Origin: UBA2767 sp965228625
GTDB taxonomy: Bacteria; Pseudomonadota; Alphaproteobacteria; Rhizobiales; Methyloligellaceae
DNA: 64,000 nucleotides
Direction: 5' to 3'
Assembly: GCA_965228625.1 (NCBI GenBank)
Contig: OZ245829.1
Location: 1,984,001-2,048,000 of the forward strand
The position numbers and the translations under genes were made by a program. Below, piece by piece: positions 45,528-54,726 of this stretch. Each line of letters begins with the position of its first letter. The stretch's first letter is position 1. The notes below the pieces were generated by a model. That model searched no databases and had not been told where the DNA came from. It saw only the letters and a program-made list of their open reading frames with translations.

Positions 45528-46934
45528 ATGGGCACGGCCTGGCACGAGAAATCCCTGCGCGAAATCGGCAGCGCCCTGCGCTCGGGTGAGGTCTCGGCGC
45601 TCGACCTGTTCGAGACCGCGCGAAGCGCCCATGAGGCTCACCACGAAGCCCTGGGCGCATATCTCTTGTGGGACGAAGAGCGCGCACGCGGCCAGGCCGA
45701 GGCGGCGGACACGGCCTTCCGTGACGGCCGCGATGCGGGTCCGCTTCAGGGCATCCCGACCTCCGTGAAGGACCTGTTCGGCGTGTCCTACCTCGACACG
45801 CATGCCGGTTCGCCGACGCCCCTGCCGAAAGGCTGGTCCGGCGAAGGCCCCGTCATGCGCGCCGTGATCGAACAGGGCGCGGTTGTCACCGGCAAAACCC
45901 ATATGGTCGAGTTCGCCTTCGGCGGCCTCGGCACCAACGCGCATTGGCCTGTCCCGCGCAATCCGTGGGATGCGGCACATCATCGCACGCCGGGTGGATC
46001 GAGTTCCGGCGCCGGGGTTTCCCTGATCGAGGGCTCTGCCCTGGTTGCGCTCGGTTCGGACACGGCCGGATCGGTTCGCGTTCCCGCAAGCGTCACGGGT
46101 ACGGTCGGCCTCAAGGTCACCGCCGGGCGATGGTCTCTGGAGGGACTTGTCCCGCTCAGCCCGACCTTCGACACGCCCGGCATCCTGACACGAACCGCCG
46201 CCGACGCAGCACTCGCATTTGAGGTCATCGACGCCTTCTGTGCAGGGCGCGCGGCCGGTGCACCCGCCGAGGCGGATGATATCGGTGGTGTCCGGATCGG
46301 CATCTGCGAGGACCATTTCTTCGCCAATTGTCCCGACGACATCGCCGAGCCCGTCCGTGCCGCCATCGGCGAACTCGAGACCGCCGGAGCGAAGGCCGCG
46401 GATTTCAACCTGCCGGAGACCGAACAAGCCTATGCGTTGTTCCGGATGGGCAGTGTCGTGTCATCCGAGCTCCGCGCCTTCCTTGATACGGAGTTGCCGG
46501 CCTGGAACGACACCCTCGATCCCAACATCGCCTTCCGCCTCTCCGGCGCTCTCGACCTCGACAGCGAAGAGATCGCGACGCGGCGCGCGCGCATCGCCGA
46601 ATTCGGCGCATCCGCGGCGGCACGCATGGATGACGTGGATGTGCTCGTCTCGCCGACCGTGCCGTTTACCGCGCCGAAGCTCGAGGACGTTTCCGATCCC
46701 AAATCCTACTCGGCGGCGAACTTGGCAACGCTCAGCAACACCTGCATCGGCAATCTGCTGGGATTTTGCGCGATCACCCTGCCCGTCGGTCTTGACAAGG
46801 CGGGCATCCCCGTCGGGCTGCAGTGCATGGCCGGACCGGGTCAGGAGGAGAAACTGCTCTCCATCGCCTGTGCCTTTGAAAACGTTCTCGGCACGTCGCG
46901 CCAGCGCCTCGGCAGACCGCCGATCGGCGTCTGA
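45528..46934 (+). CDS. Amidase-signature hydrolase
   Basis: 468 residues. Catalytic triad of the amidase signature family: Lys81 in GIPTSVKDLFGV, cis-Ser and nucleophile Ser in TPGGSSSGAGVSLIEGSALVALGSDTAGSVRVPAS. It resembles GatA-type proteins and indoleacetamide or aryl-amidases, but no gatB/gatC lie nearby, so it is more likely a stand-alone amide hydrolase. The ATG at 45528 is 11 bases past the gap stop; substrate not predictable. Confidence 0.88.
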   Translation: MGTAWHEKSLREIGSALRSGEVSALDLFETARSAHEAHHEALGAYLLWDEERARGQAEAADTAFRDGRDAGPLQGIPTSVKDLFGVSYLDTHAGSPTPLPKGWSGEGPVMRAVIEQGAVVTGKTHMVEFAFGGLGTNAHWPVPRNPWDAAHHRTPGGSSSGAGVSLIEGSALVALGSDTAGSVRVPASVTGTVGLKVTAGRWSLEGLVPLSPTFDTPGILTRTAADAALAFEVIDAFCAGRAAGAPAEADDIGGVRIGICEDHFFANCPDDIAEPVRAAIGELETAGAKAADFNLPETEQAYALFRMGSVVSSELRAFLDTELPAWNDTLDPNIAFRLSGALDLDSEEIATRRARIAEFGASAAARMDDVDVLVSPTVPFTAPKLEDVSDPKSYSAANLATLSNTCIGNLLGFCAITLPVGLDKAGIPVGLQCMAGPGQEEKLLSIACAFENVLGTSRQRLGRPPIGV

Positions 46935-47042
46935 TTTGTGATCGGAACCCGACTGCGGTCACCGCAATCTTAACTTGCCTTATTCCAGCCAGTTCCCGTC
47001 AATATGAGTGCGGTCGATCATCATGCGAGAATCGGATCATTC

Positions 47043-48086
47043 ATGAACAACGGATCATCACGGCGACTTTTTTTGCAGGGAACGGCGGTATTCGCGGGCA
47101 TGGGACTCACGAGCCTGCCGCTGCCGGCGCTTGCCGCGAAGCGTGGCGCGCACGATGGCCTGAGACCCGGACAATTCACCTGGAATCCGGAACTCTCGCC
47201 GGAAGGACCGGTGGCGATCATCGTGTCGCTGCCCGATCAGCGGGTGAACGTTTATCGCAACGGCATCCGTATTGGCGTGTCGACCTGTTCGACCGGCAAA
47301 CCGGGTCACCGCACGCCGACCGGGGTGTTCACAATCCTGCAGAAGGACAAGGACCACCGCTCGAGCACCTACAACAATGCGCCGATGCCCAACATGAACC
47401 GGTTGACCTGGTCGGGCGTCGCCCTGCATGCCGGACACCTGCCGGGTTATCCCGCATCGCACGGCTGCATCAGGCTCCCGAAGAGATTCTCCGAGTTGCT
47501 GTTCGGCGTCACCCATTTGGGCACGCCGGTCATCGTCGCCGATGAACACAGCCAGCCCGGGATCGTCACCCATCCCGGCCCCACGCTTCCGGCCCTGGCG
47601 AAGAGTGAACTGGACGCTGCCGTCGCCAAGCTGGCGAAGAAGAAGCTCCCACCAAAAAGGCGCAATGACGGGATGCAACATGCCGTCTCTCTGCTCGTCA
47701 GCCGCGCTGACGGCATTCTTTACATCATGCGGGACGGCCACGTTATTTCGAAGAACAGGGTCACGTTTCTGCACCCGAACGAGCCGCTCGGATCGCATAC
47801 GTTCATGTTGATCGGATCGGCAAAAAAGGCCGGAGCACTGCAATGGAAAGCGGTCGGATATACGCCCGCGGACACCGGCGCCCGGCTGCGCGCGTCCGAC
47901 GCCGCCGTGATCGGCCGCATTCAGTCGGACCAGGCTCTGGCGAACAAGATCGCGGGGCTCATGCATCCGGGGCTGGTTCTCGTCATGACCGACGCCGCGG
48001 CGCATCCCGAGACGCGGACCAGACGCGGTTTCGTCATCGCGACGCAGGACCCGACGTGGATCACGCAGGCCCACCCGGCCCGCTAG
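47043..48086 (+). CDS. L,D-transpeptidase (YkuD family) with Tat-like signal
   Basis: 347 residues. The N-terminus (NNGSSRRLFLQGTAVFAGMG) has twin Arg and a hydrophobic core, then an Ala-X-Ala site. YkuD domain at about 55-180: VAIIVSLPDQRVNVYRNG, GKPGHRTPTGVFTIL and the active-site HAGHLPGYPASHGCIRLP with catalytic Cys in SHGCIRLP. Catalyses 3-3 peptidoglycan cross-links or lipoprotein anchoring in the periplasm. The C-terminal 160 residues are unassigned. Start chosen at 47043; another frame Met at 47004 precedes it. Confidence 0.9.
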   Translation: MNNGSSRRLFLQGTAVFAGMGLTSLPLPALAAKRGAHDGLRPGQFTWNPELSPEGPVAIIVSLPDQRVNVYRNGIRIGVSTCSTGKPGHRTPTGVFTILQKDKDHRSSTYNNAPMPNMNRLTWSGVALHAGHLPGYPASHGCIRLPKRFSELLFGVTHLGTPVIVADEHSQPGIVTHPGPTLPALAKSELDAAVAKLAKKKLPPKRRNDGMQHAVSLLVSRADGILYIMRDGHVISKNRVTFLHPNEPLGSHTFMLIGSAKKAGALQWKAVGYTPADTGARLRASDAAVIGRIQSDQALANKIAGLMHPGLVLVMTDAAAHPETRTRRGFVIATQDPTWITQAHPAR

Positions 48087-48259
48087 GGCCTGTTGAATGT
48101 GGCGGTGTTTCGCCGCGCGCCGCCATCATCCCACCTTCACGATTCCCGGCAATAATTCTTGCCGCGCCCCCTTGACGCGCGGCGTCTCAAGAGTAGGACT
48201 CACCCTGAACGGACGATCCTTGGACCACGTTTGCAAGTACGTATGTAAGGGAGGCAGCA

Positions 48260-49279
48260 ATGACCGCTCAGCTTGAAGCGACCGCACAGGCTATGGTGGC
48301 TGATGGAAAAGGTATTCTGGCCGCCGATGAAAGCTCCGGAACCATCAAAAAACGGTTTGATTCCATCGGCGTGGAGTCGACCGAGGAGAACCGGCGCGAC
48401 TATCGTGAAATGCTGTTTCGCTGCACCGACGCGATGAAAACGTGCATATCCGGCGTGATTCTGTTCGACGAGACGCTGCGTCAGAAAGCAAAGGACGGAA
48501 CGCCGCTGTCAAAGGTCATCTCCGACACAGGCGCTATTCCGGGGATCAAGGTCGATACCGGCGCGAAGGACTTGGCGGCCTGCCCGGGAGAGAAGGTGAC
48601 GGAAGGACTCGACGGCCTGCGCGAGAGGTTTGCCGAGTATTACGACCTCGGCGCCCGCTTCGCGAAATGGCGTGCGGTCATCAATATCGGCGACGGTATC
48701 CCGTCACGAACATGCCTGGAAGCGAATGCGCACGCGCTTGCGCGGTACGCGGCGCTGGCCCAGGAAGCGAGCATTGTCCCGATCGTCGAGCCGGAAGTCA
48801 TCATGGACGGGCCGCACGATATCGCCCAGTGCTTTGACGCAACCGAAGCCGCGCTGAACACGCTCTATGACGAGCTCTACACGCAGCGCGTCGTTCTGGA
48901 AGGGACGATCCTCAAGCCGAACATGGTGCTCTCCGGTACGGACTGCGGAACCCAGGCGGGCGTCGAGGAAGTGGCGGAGCAAACTGTGAAATGTCTCAAG
49001 CGGGCCGTTCCTTCGGCTGTGCCGGGGATCTGCTTCCTGTCAGGCGGACAGTCGGACGAAGACGCGACCGCACACCTGTCGGCGATGAACGCGATGTTCG
49101 ATTGTCCCTGGAAACTGAGCTTTTCCTATGGCCGTGCGCTGCAGGCCGCGGCGTTAAAGGCCTGGGGCGGCAAGGCCGAGAATGTCCCGGCGGCCCAGGC
49201 CGCCTTCACGCATCGCGCGAAGATGAATTCCCTGGCGGCGACCGGCCAGTGGAACACGGAGCTCGAAAAAGCCGCTTAA
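48260..49279 (+). CDS. Class I fructose-bisphosphate aldolase
   Basis: 339 residues. GKGILAADESSGTIKKRFDSIGVE opens the family; the Schiff-base Lys lies in EGTILKPNMVLSG (near residue 217). Cleaves fructose-1,6-bisphosphate. This is the metazoan-like class I type common in alphaproteobacteria, unlike the metal class II. GGGAGG stands before the ATG at 48260. With gap 3 kb upstream it makes a small glycolysis/gluconeogenesis cluster. Confidence 0.95.
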   Translation: MTAQLEATAQAMVADGKGILAADESSGTIKKRFDSIGVESTEENRRDYREMLFRCTDAMKTCISGVILFDETLRQKAKDGTPLSKVISDTGAIPGIKVDTGAKDLAACPGEKVTEGLDGLRERFAEYYDLGARFAKWRAVINIGDGIPSRTCLEANAHALARYAALAQEASIVPIVEPEVIMDGPHDIAQCFDATEAALNTLYDELYTQRVVLEGTILKPNMVLSGTDCGTQAGVEEVAEQTVKCLKRAVPSAVPGICFLSGGQSDEDATAHLSAMNAMFDCPWKLSFSYGRALQAAALKAWGGKAENVPAAQAAFTHRAKMNSLAATGQWNTELEKAA

Positions 49280-49393
49280 ACGGCATTCACGAACACGCAC
49301 CTTTGTACTGTCGGTGCCGGGCCTTGGGATGTTAGTCTAATCCCAAGACGCATCGCAGGACGTCCACATTTTGCTACAACACGACTTGGGAGC

Positions 49394-50041
49394 ATGACTG
49401 AGAATCGAACACGCGCAGGTTGCGAGCTGTACCTGATCGTTCCTCCTGACGCCGATCGCGACATGGCGGTCCAGCTTGCCGAAGCGGGCAACTCCGGCAG
49501 GATTGCATGCGCCCTCCTGCAGTGCGAGCCGAACGGTCTTGTCAAACGGCACAACGCGGAGAGGCTGCTTAGGGTCACGCGGCGTGTGAAACTGCCTCTG
49601 CTGTTCGAGCGGGATATCGCGGCAGCGGTCGAGCTGCGGGCCAGCGGTGTTCATATTCCGGCCGACGAAGACCTTTATCACGAGGCGCGCGCACGTCTCG
49701 GCGGCGACGCCATCATTGGCGCGGCATGCGAACTCTCCCGTCACGACGCCCTGTTGCTCGGCGAGTTGGGCGCCGATTATGTGGCATTCGACGGCCCGCT
49801 GAACGATGAACCGGATTCGGTCGAAATGGGCCTGGAAGAGTTGATCCGATGGTGGTCGGAGACGGTAACCGTACCCTGCGTGGGGTGGGATTCGACAAAC
49901 GGGCGCGAAGTGCAGCGGATCGTCGACGCCGGCGCCGACTTCGTCGCCTTGGGGAACTCGGTCTGGCGTCACCCCGAAGGCCCCGCCGCGGCGGTTCGCC
50001 TTTTGCGGGACCAGCTTACCGAGGAACAGGCTTCGACGTGA
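49394..50041 (+). CDS. ThiE-like thiamine-phosphate-synthase fold protein, diverged
   Basis: 215 residues on a TIM-barrel ThiE/TenI plan: YLIVPPDADRDMAVQLAEAG, LPLLFERDIAAAVELRASGVHIPADEDL, IGAACELSRHDALLLGELGADYVAFDGPL, VGWDSTNGREVQRIVDAGADFVALGNSVW. The classical Gln-Arg-Lys substrate motif and the TK loop of true ThiE are not visible, so thiamine-phosphate synthesis is doubtful. GGGAG before the ATG; the following Sel1 gene overlaps its stop. Confidence 0.75.
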   Translation: MTENRTRAGCELYLIVPPDADRDMAVQLAEAGNSGRIACALLQCEPNGLVKRHNAERLLRVTRRVKLPLLFERDIAAAVELRASGVHIPADEDLYHEARARLGGDAIIGAACELSRHDALLLGELGADYVAFDGPLNDEPDSVEMGLEELIRWWSETVTVPCVGWDSTNGREVQRIVDAGADFVALGNSVWRHPEGPAAAVRLLRDQLTEEQAST

Positions 50042-50964
50042 CGCGCCTATCGACCTCCGTGATCGCGGTCTCCTTCGCAATCGCCGTCGCACTCGGTTGC
50101 GCGCTCGGCACTCAGGCCCGGTCCGCGCCAGACCCCGCCTATGATGCGTTCGTGCAAGGCAATTACCTGACGGCACTCGAAGAGGCGAAGGCCGCTGCCG
50201 CCAAGGGCGATCCCGCCGCGCACACCCTGATCGGAGAGCTTTACGCCTCAGGGCTTGGCGTTCCCCAGGACCACGCCATGGCCGCCAAATGGTATGAGAA
50301 GGCGGCGAAACTGGGCGACGCCAACGCACAATTGGCGCTCGGCGTCCTGCTGAGCGAGGGGCGCGGTGTCAAACAGAACATAAAGCGCGCCGCGGACCTG
50401 TTCCAAAAGGCAGCCGAAAAGGGCCTCGCATCGGCCCAGTACAATTATGCCCTCGTTCTGATCGACGGGGCCGCGCATGGCCGGGACCTGTCGCAGGCGG
50501 TCTCGTTGATGCAGAAGGCGGCGGCGCAGGATCACGCCCAGGCGCAATATGACCTCTCCAGCCTTTACCAACGCGGCATCGGCATTGAGAAGGACTCGAA
50601 AAAGGCGGCGGAATGGCTGAAGCGGGCCGCGGATCTCGATCACGCCTCGGCGCAAGTCGAATACGCCATCATGCTGTTCAACGGCCGCGGCGTCGAAAAG
50701 GACGAAAAGGCGGCAATCAAACTCTTTACTTCGTCGGCCTATAAGGGCAACCCGGTCGCGCAAAACCGGCTGGCGCGGATTTTCGCGCATGGCGCGGGCA
50801 CCGAGGAAGACCCCCTCCAGGCCGCCAAGTGGCACCTGCTTGCCCGGACAGCCGGCGTCAGTGATTTCTGGCTGGATCTGTATGTGGCGAAGCTGACCGA
50901 GGCACAGCGCGTCGCCGCGGAGAGGGCCGCCGAAGACTGGGCCCAGTCACACGCCGGCGGGTAA
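50038..50964 (+). CDS. Sel1-repeat (TPR-like) exported protein
   Basis: 308 residues from GTG at 50038, whose codon overlaps the TGA of the ThiE-like gene (GTGA). Signal peptide (LSTSVIAVSFAIAVALGCAL, cut near ARSA), then about seven Sel1 repeats of the form A..GD..A...LG.LY..G.GV..D...A..WY.KAA (LIGELYASGLGVPQDHAMAAKWYEKAAKLGDANAQLALGVLL, and so on). Sel1 proteins scaffold partners in the periplasm or cytoplasm. Coupled translation with the upstream gene suggests one operon. Confidence 0.88.
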   Translation: MTRLSTSVIAVSFAIAVALGCALGTQARSAPDPAYDAFVQGNYLTALEEAKAAAAKGDPAAHTLIGELYASGLGVPQDHAMAAKWYEKAAKLGDANAQLALGVLLSEGRGVKQNIKRAADLFQKAAEKGLASAQYNYALVLIDGAAHGRDLSQAVSLMQKAAAQDHAQAQYDLSSLYQRGIGIEKDSKKAAEWLKRAADLDHASAQVEYAIMLFNGRGVEKDEKAAIKLFTSSAYKGNPVAQNRLARIFAHGAGTEEDPLQAAKWHLLARTAGVSDFWLDLYVAKLTEAQRVAAERAAEDWAQSHAGG

Positions 50965-51065
50965 GCGGCACGCGCGGCGCATGTCCCGGTTGCCGGGGGC
51001 GCGGACATGCTCTATGTCAGCGCCAAACCTTTTCTTCATCGACACAATCGGCAAAGACAGCGCAG

Positions 51066-51629
51066 ATGAAAATCAACGGCAACGAAATCCGTCCCGGCAA
51101 CGTGATCCAGCACAAGGGCGGATTGTGGGTCGCGGTCAAGATACAGGCCGTCAAACCTGGAAAAGGTGGGGCATTCGCCCAGGTTGAATTGAAAAACCTG
51201 ATCGACGGATCCAAGCTCAATGAACGCTTCCGCGCATCCGAAACGGTCGAACGCGTTCGCCTCGAACAGAAGGATCACCAGTTCCTTTACGCCGACGGCG
51301 ACATGCTGACCTTCATGGATGTCGAGACCTACGACCAGATCCAGCTACCGAAAGACTTCGTTGGCGAGCGCGCGGCGTTTCTCCAGGACGGCATGACAGT
51401 CGTCGTCGAGAGCCACGAGGGCAAGCCCATCGGCGTCTCTCTGCCCGACCAGGTGGCGTTGGAAGTTGTCGAAGCGGAAGCCGTGGTCAAGGGGCAGACC
51501 GCCGCATCCTCCAACAAGCCGGCAATCCTTGAGAACGGCGTCCGGGTCATGGTGCCCCCTTTCATCGGCGTCGGTGAAAAGATCATCGTCGACACCAACG
51601 AGATCACTTACGTAAAGCGAGCGGACTAG
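51066..51629 (+). CDS. efp: Translation elongation factor P
   Basis: 187 residues. Three-domain protein that relieves polyproline stalling. MKINGNEIRPGNVIQHKGGLWVAVKIQAVKPGKGGAFAQVEL carries the modifiable tip Lys33 (PGKGG). C-terminal OB domains include VQADSLPDQ-like ISLPDQVALEVVEAEAV and VPPFIGVGEKIIVDTNEITYVKRA. Start ATG at 51066. The gene is 28 bases upstream of the inositol-monophosphatase gene. Confidence 0.98.
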   Translation: MKINGNEIRPGNVIQHKGGLWVAVKIQAVKPGKGGAFAQVELKNLIDGSKLNERFRASETVERVRLEQKDHQFLYADGDMLTFMDVETYDQIQLPKDFVGERAAFLQDGMTVVVESHEGKPIGVSLPDQVALEVVEAEAVVKGQTAASSNKPAILENGVRVMVPPFIGVGEKIIVDTNEITYVKRAD

Positions 51630-51657
51630 CCCGCCGCAAAGGACCGACAAGTTCGCC

Positions 51658-52458
51658 ATGCCCGCCTCGGCCCTCATGAACGTGATGACCCAGGCCGCTC
51701 GTAAGGCGGGACGGGTGCTCGCGCGTGACTTTGGCGAGGTCGAGCATTTGCAGGTCTCGGTCAAGGGGCCCGCGGACTTCGTCACCGCTGCCGACATGCG
51801 TGCGGAGAAGATCCTGTTCGACGAGCTCTCAAGGGCCCGCCCGGGATACGGGTTCCTGATGGAAGAGCGCGGATATGTGGAAGGCGCCGACAGGACCCAC
51901 CGCTGGATCATCGACCCGCTCGACGGTACGACCAACTTTCTGCATGGCATCCCCCTCTTTGCCATTTCACTGGCGCTGGAGCGCGAAGGGGACATCGTGG
52001 CGGCACTGATCTTCAATCCGGCCAGTGGCGAGTTGTTTACAGCGGAGCGTGGCAAGGGCGCGTTCCTCGACGACCGCCGCATTCGCGTGGCCGGTCGATC
52101 GAACATGGACGCGGCGATCATCGCCACCGGCATTCCGCATCGCGGAAAGCCCGATCATGATCTGTTTCTGCGGGAGTGCGGACACGTCATGAGCGTGAGC
52201 GCAGGCGTCAGACGCATGGGTGCGGCGGCGCTCGACCTCGCCTGGGTCGCCGCCGGCCGCTTCGACGGATTCTGGGAGCGCAATCTCAGCGCCTGGGACA
52301 TCGCCGCAGGCACGCTTCTCGTGCGCGAGGCGGGCGGGTTCGTCTCGGGGTTGAACGGCAAACAGGACATGCTCGAGACCGGGGGAATCATTGCCGGCAA
52401 CGCAGACATCCACAGAGCGCTCAGCAACGCCCTGCGGGAATGCGTCAAGGCCGCCTAG
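51658..52458 (+). CDS. suhB: Inositol-1-monophosphatase family protein (SuhB type)
   Basis: 266 residues. Metal-dependent phosphatase: EERGYVEGADRTHRWIIDPLDGTTNFLHGIPLFAISLAL carries the DPLDGT metal motif, and WDIAAGTLLVREAGGFVSG the second. In Gram-negative bacteria SuhB also joins the rRNA antitermination complex. Adjacent to efp in the same orientation. A copy of the 16-bp repeat motif abuts its stop codon. Confidence 0.93.
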   Translation: MPASALMNVMTQAARKAGRVLARDFGEVEHLQVSVKGPADFVTAADMRAEKILFDELSRARPGYGFLMEERGYVEGADRTHRWIIDPLDGTTNFLHGIPLFAISLALEREGDIVAALIFNPASGELFTAERGKGAFLDDRRIRVAGRSNMDAAIIATGIPHRGKPDHDLFLRECGHVMSVSAGVRRMGAAALDLAWVAAGRFDGFWERNLSAWDIAAGTLLVREAGGFVSGLNGKQDMLETGGIIAGNADIHRALSNALRECVKAA

Positions 52459-52472
52459 AGCCTTTTCAATCA
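52457..52472 (+). repeat. 16-bp dispersed motif, copy 2
   Basis: AGAGCCTTTTCAATCA starts within the suhB stop codon. It differs from the 41871 copy at a single base. Confidence 0.6.
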
Positions 52473-52646
52473 AATCGGAGCCATTCTGACGGCGCGAATT
52501 TGCGACAATCGGCCTGCGGGCATCAAACCGCCGTTTTTCGTGACACACTATTGATTTATGATGGATGCTCCGGCTTGCGAATCTCCGGGGGAGCCCCTTA
52601 CGCAAGCACACGCGCAGGCCCGTCGACAGAAAGCGAAGTCCGGCCA

Positions 52647-53687
52647 ATGGCTACCAACCCCGCTCACATGACGCTGTCGAGACCGCAGGTCTTTTTTTGG
52701 CGCATGCTCATTTTTTTGATCCTTGTTGCCTTTCTCGTTCTCATTCTCCACGCACAGGTTCTCTCCGCCTTCATGGCCAATCCCGGTCTGAACGGTCTGA
52801 TTATCGGCGTGCTGTTCATCGGCATCGCCTACTCCTTCAGGCAGATCATCCGGCTGTTTCCGGAAATTCGGTGGGTGAACAATTTCCGGCTTGCCGACAC
52901 CGGGCGCAGGGCGCCGCGCTCCCCCGTATTGCTTGCGCCGATGGCGACCATGTTGCGTGACCGCACCGGACACGTTTCGCTGTCCACGCTCTCGATGCGC
53001 TCGATCCTCGATTCGATCGGCTCGCGGCTCGACGAAGCACGGGACATTTCCCGCTACCTCGTGGGACTTCTGATCTTCCTTGGACTGCTCGGGACGTTCT
53101 GGGGCTTGCTGGAGACAATCAATTCGGTCGGCAAGACGATTTCCACGCTGGACACGGGATCGAATGACGGCCTGGTCATCTTCGAAGATCTCAAGGCCGG
53201 CCTCGCAGCCCCGTTGGCAGGCATGGGCACGGCGTTTTCCTCATCTCTGTTCGGCCTTGCCGGATCGCTTATTCTCGGGTTTCTGGATTTGCAGGCGGGA
53301 CAGGCTCAGAACCGCTTCTACAACGAACTCGAAGACTGGCTCTCGGGCATCACCGAGCTGCAGTTGGGCGAGACGCTGGCGACCGGTACGACGCCGCAAT
53401 TGCGCTACGCCATTCTCGAGATGCAGCGTTCCATTTCGGCGCTTGGTACCAACCTGGAGCGCGGCGCGCTCAACGACAATTCGACGGCCGCGGTACGCGA
53501 TCTCGCGTCCGGCGTCGAGAAGCTGATCGAACAGATGCGCGCCGAACAGCAGGTCGTGCGCGAATGGGCCGATGAACAGGCGCAGCAGCAACAGGATCTC
53601 GCAAACGTCATCAAGAACATCTCGGCGCCGGGCGACACGAAGCGCACCACCGCCCGCAAGCCCGGGCCGAAGGGACGGTCGCGATGA
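52647..53687 (+). CDS. MotA/TolQ/ExbB-like proton-channel subunit
   Basis: 346 residues. Two N-terminal helices (about residues 16-40 and 50-66), then, after a cytoplasmic stretch with RDISRYLVGLLIFLGLLGTFWGLLETINSVGK, a second membrane pair with ISTLDT and LKAGLAAPLAGMGTAFSSSLFGLAGSLILGFLDLQ, the ExbB/MotA family core. The tail is a helical cytoplasmic extension. Its stop overlaps the start of the MotB-like gene (ATGA, 53684-53687). Start ATG at 52647 follows AAGTC-type weak RBS. With its partner it should form a peptidoglycan-anchored stator. Confidence 0.85.
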   Translation: MATNPAHMTLSRPQVFFWRMLIFLILVAFLVLILHAQVLSAFMANPGLNGLIIGVLFIGIAYSFRQIIRLFPEIRWVNNFRLADTGRRAPRSPVLLAPMATMLRDRTGHVSLSTLSMRSILDSIGSRLDEARDISRYLVGLLIFLGLLGTFWGLLETINSVGKTISTLDTGSNDGLVIFEDLKAGLAAPLAGMGTAFSSSLFGLAGSLILGFLDLQAGQAQNRFYNELEDWLSGITELQLGETLATGTTPQLRYAILEMQRSISALGTNLERGALNDNSTAAVRDLASGVEKLIEQMRAEQQVVREWADEQAQQQQDLANVIKNISAPGDTKRTTARKPGPKGRSR

Positions 53688-54715
53688 GCCTCGGACGCGT
53701 GTCACGCCGCCGCCGTGCCGACACCAACTATTGGCCCGGTTTCGTCGACGCCATGGCCACCCTGCTTCTGGTGGTGACGTTTCTTCTGTCGGTCTTCATG
53801 GTGGTGCAGTTCATCGTCACGCAGGTGGTTAGCGGCAAGGACGATGCGCTCCAGAAACTCAACAGGCAGATCGCCCAACTGACCGAATTACTGGCGCTTG
53901 AAACGTCCAACAAGACGACGCTTGAAGACAGCCTGGCGTCTCTCAAGGCGACATTGGATTCCACGAAGTCCGACAACACGCGGCTTCAGGGCCTGATCGA
54001 CGCGGCGGGCGACGAGGCGAAGCAATCCGCGGGACGCGCCTCCTCGCTCGAGACCGAACTGGAGAAACAAACGGAGCTTGGCGCCAGCGCCCTTGCACGG
54101 GTCGAGTTGCTCAACCAGCAGATCGCGGCACTGCGCCGCCAGATCGCATCTCTGGAAGACGCCCTCGACGCGTCGGAATCCCGCGACAGGCAGAGCCAGA
54201 CACAAATTGCCGAACTGGGCCGGCGGCTCAATCTGGCGCTGGCGCGCAAGGTCCAGGAACTGGCGCGTTACCGCTCGGACTTCTTTGGAAAGCTGCGGGA
54301 GATACTCGGCGACCGCGAGGACGTGCGTATCGAGGGCGACCGGTTCGTCTTCCAGGCAGAGGTGCTTTTTCCCACCGGATCGGACGTCATGAACCCGGCC
54401 GGCGTTCAGCAGATCGACAAGCTGGCGGCGGCGCTGGTTGAGCTCGAAAGGCAGATTCCGAGGGATATCAACTGGGTGCTACGCGTCGACGGCCACACCG
54501 ACATACGCCCGATTGCGTCGGTCGAATTCCCGTCAAACTGGGAGTTGTCTTCCGCGCGCGCCATTTCGGTCGTGCGTCAGCTCATTTCCCAGGGTGTGCC
54601 GCCCGTGCGGCTCGTGGCAGCAGGATTCGGAGAGTTTCAGCCTTTCGACACCGGCAACACGGAAGAAGCCTACCGCCGAAACCGGCGCATCGAGCTGAAA
54701 CTCACCGAAAAATAG
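53684..54715 (+). CDS. MotB/OmpA-type stator partner with long coiled coil
   Basis: 343 residues. Short basic N-terminus, single transmembrane helix containing the proton-channel Asp22 (YWPGFVDAMATLLLVVTFLL), then about 130 residues of periplasmic coiled coil (KLNRQIAQLTELLALETSN through LARKVQELARYRS) and an OmpA-like peptidoglycan-binding domain (LFPTGSDVMNPAGVQQIDKL, LRVDGHTDIRPI, NWELSSARAISVVRQLISQG, RRIELKLTEK). It resembles MotB but no flagellar genes are near, so its job is another force-driven envelope task. Confidence 0.87.
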   Translation: MSLGRVSRRRRADTNYWPGFVDAMATLLLVVTFLLSVFMVVQFIVTQVVSGKDDALQKLNRQIAQLTELLALETSNKTTLEDSLASLKATLDSTKSDNTRLQGLIDAAGDEAKQSAGRASSLETELEKQTELGASALARVELLNQQIAALRRQIASLEDALDASESRDRQSQTQIAELGRRLNLALARKVQELARYRSDFFGKLREILGDREDVRIEGDRFVFQAEVLFPTGSDVMNPAGVQQIDKLAAALVELERQIPRDINWVLRVDGHTDIRPIASVEFPSNWELSSARAISVVRQLISQGVPPVRLVAAGFGEFQPFDTGNTEEAYRRNRRIELKLTEK

Positions 54716-54726
54716 GTCAGCCGAGA

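Noticed and set aside
48087..48259. Further copies of the 16-bp gene-end motif
   Set aside because: Similar but weaker strings follow the transpeptidase gene (48087) and the TerB gene (61230); they match too few positions to count.
52647..54715. Zorya-type anti-phage system (ZorA/ZorB)
   Set aside because: The pair looks like MotA/MotB, but no helicase or nuclease subunit (ZorC, ZorD or ZorE type) lies next to it, and the neighbours are housekeeping genes.
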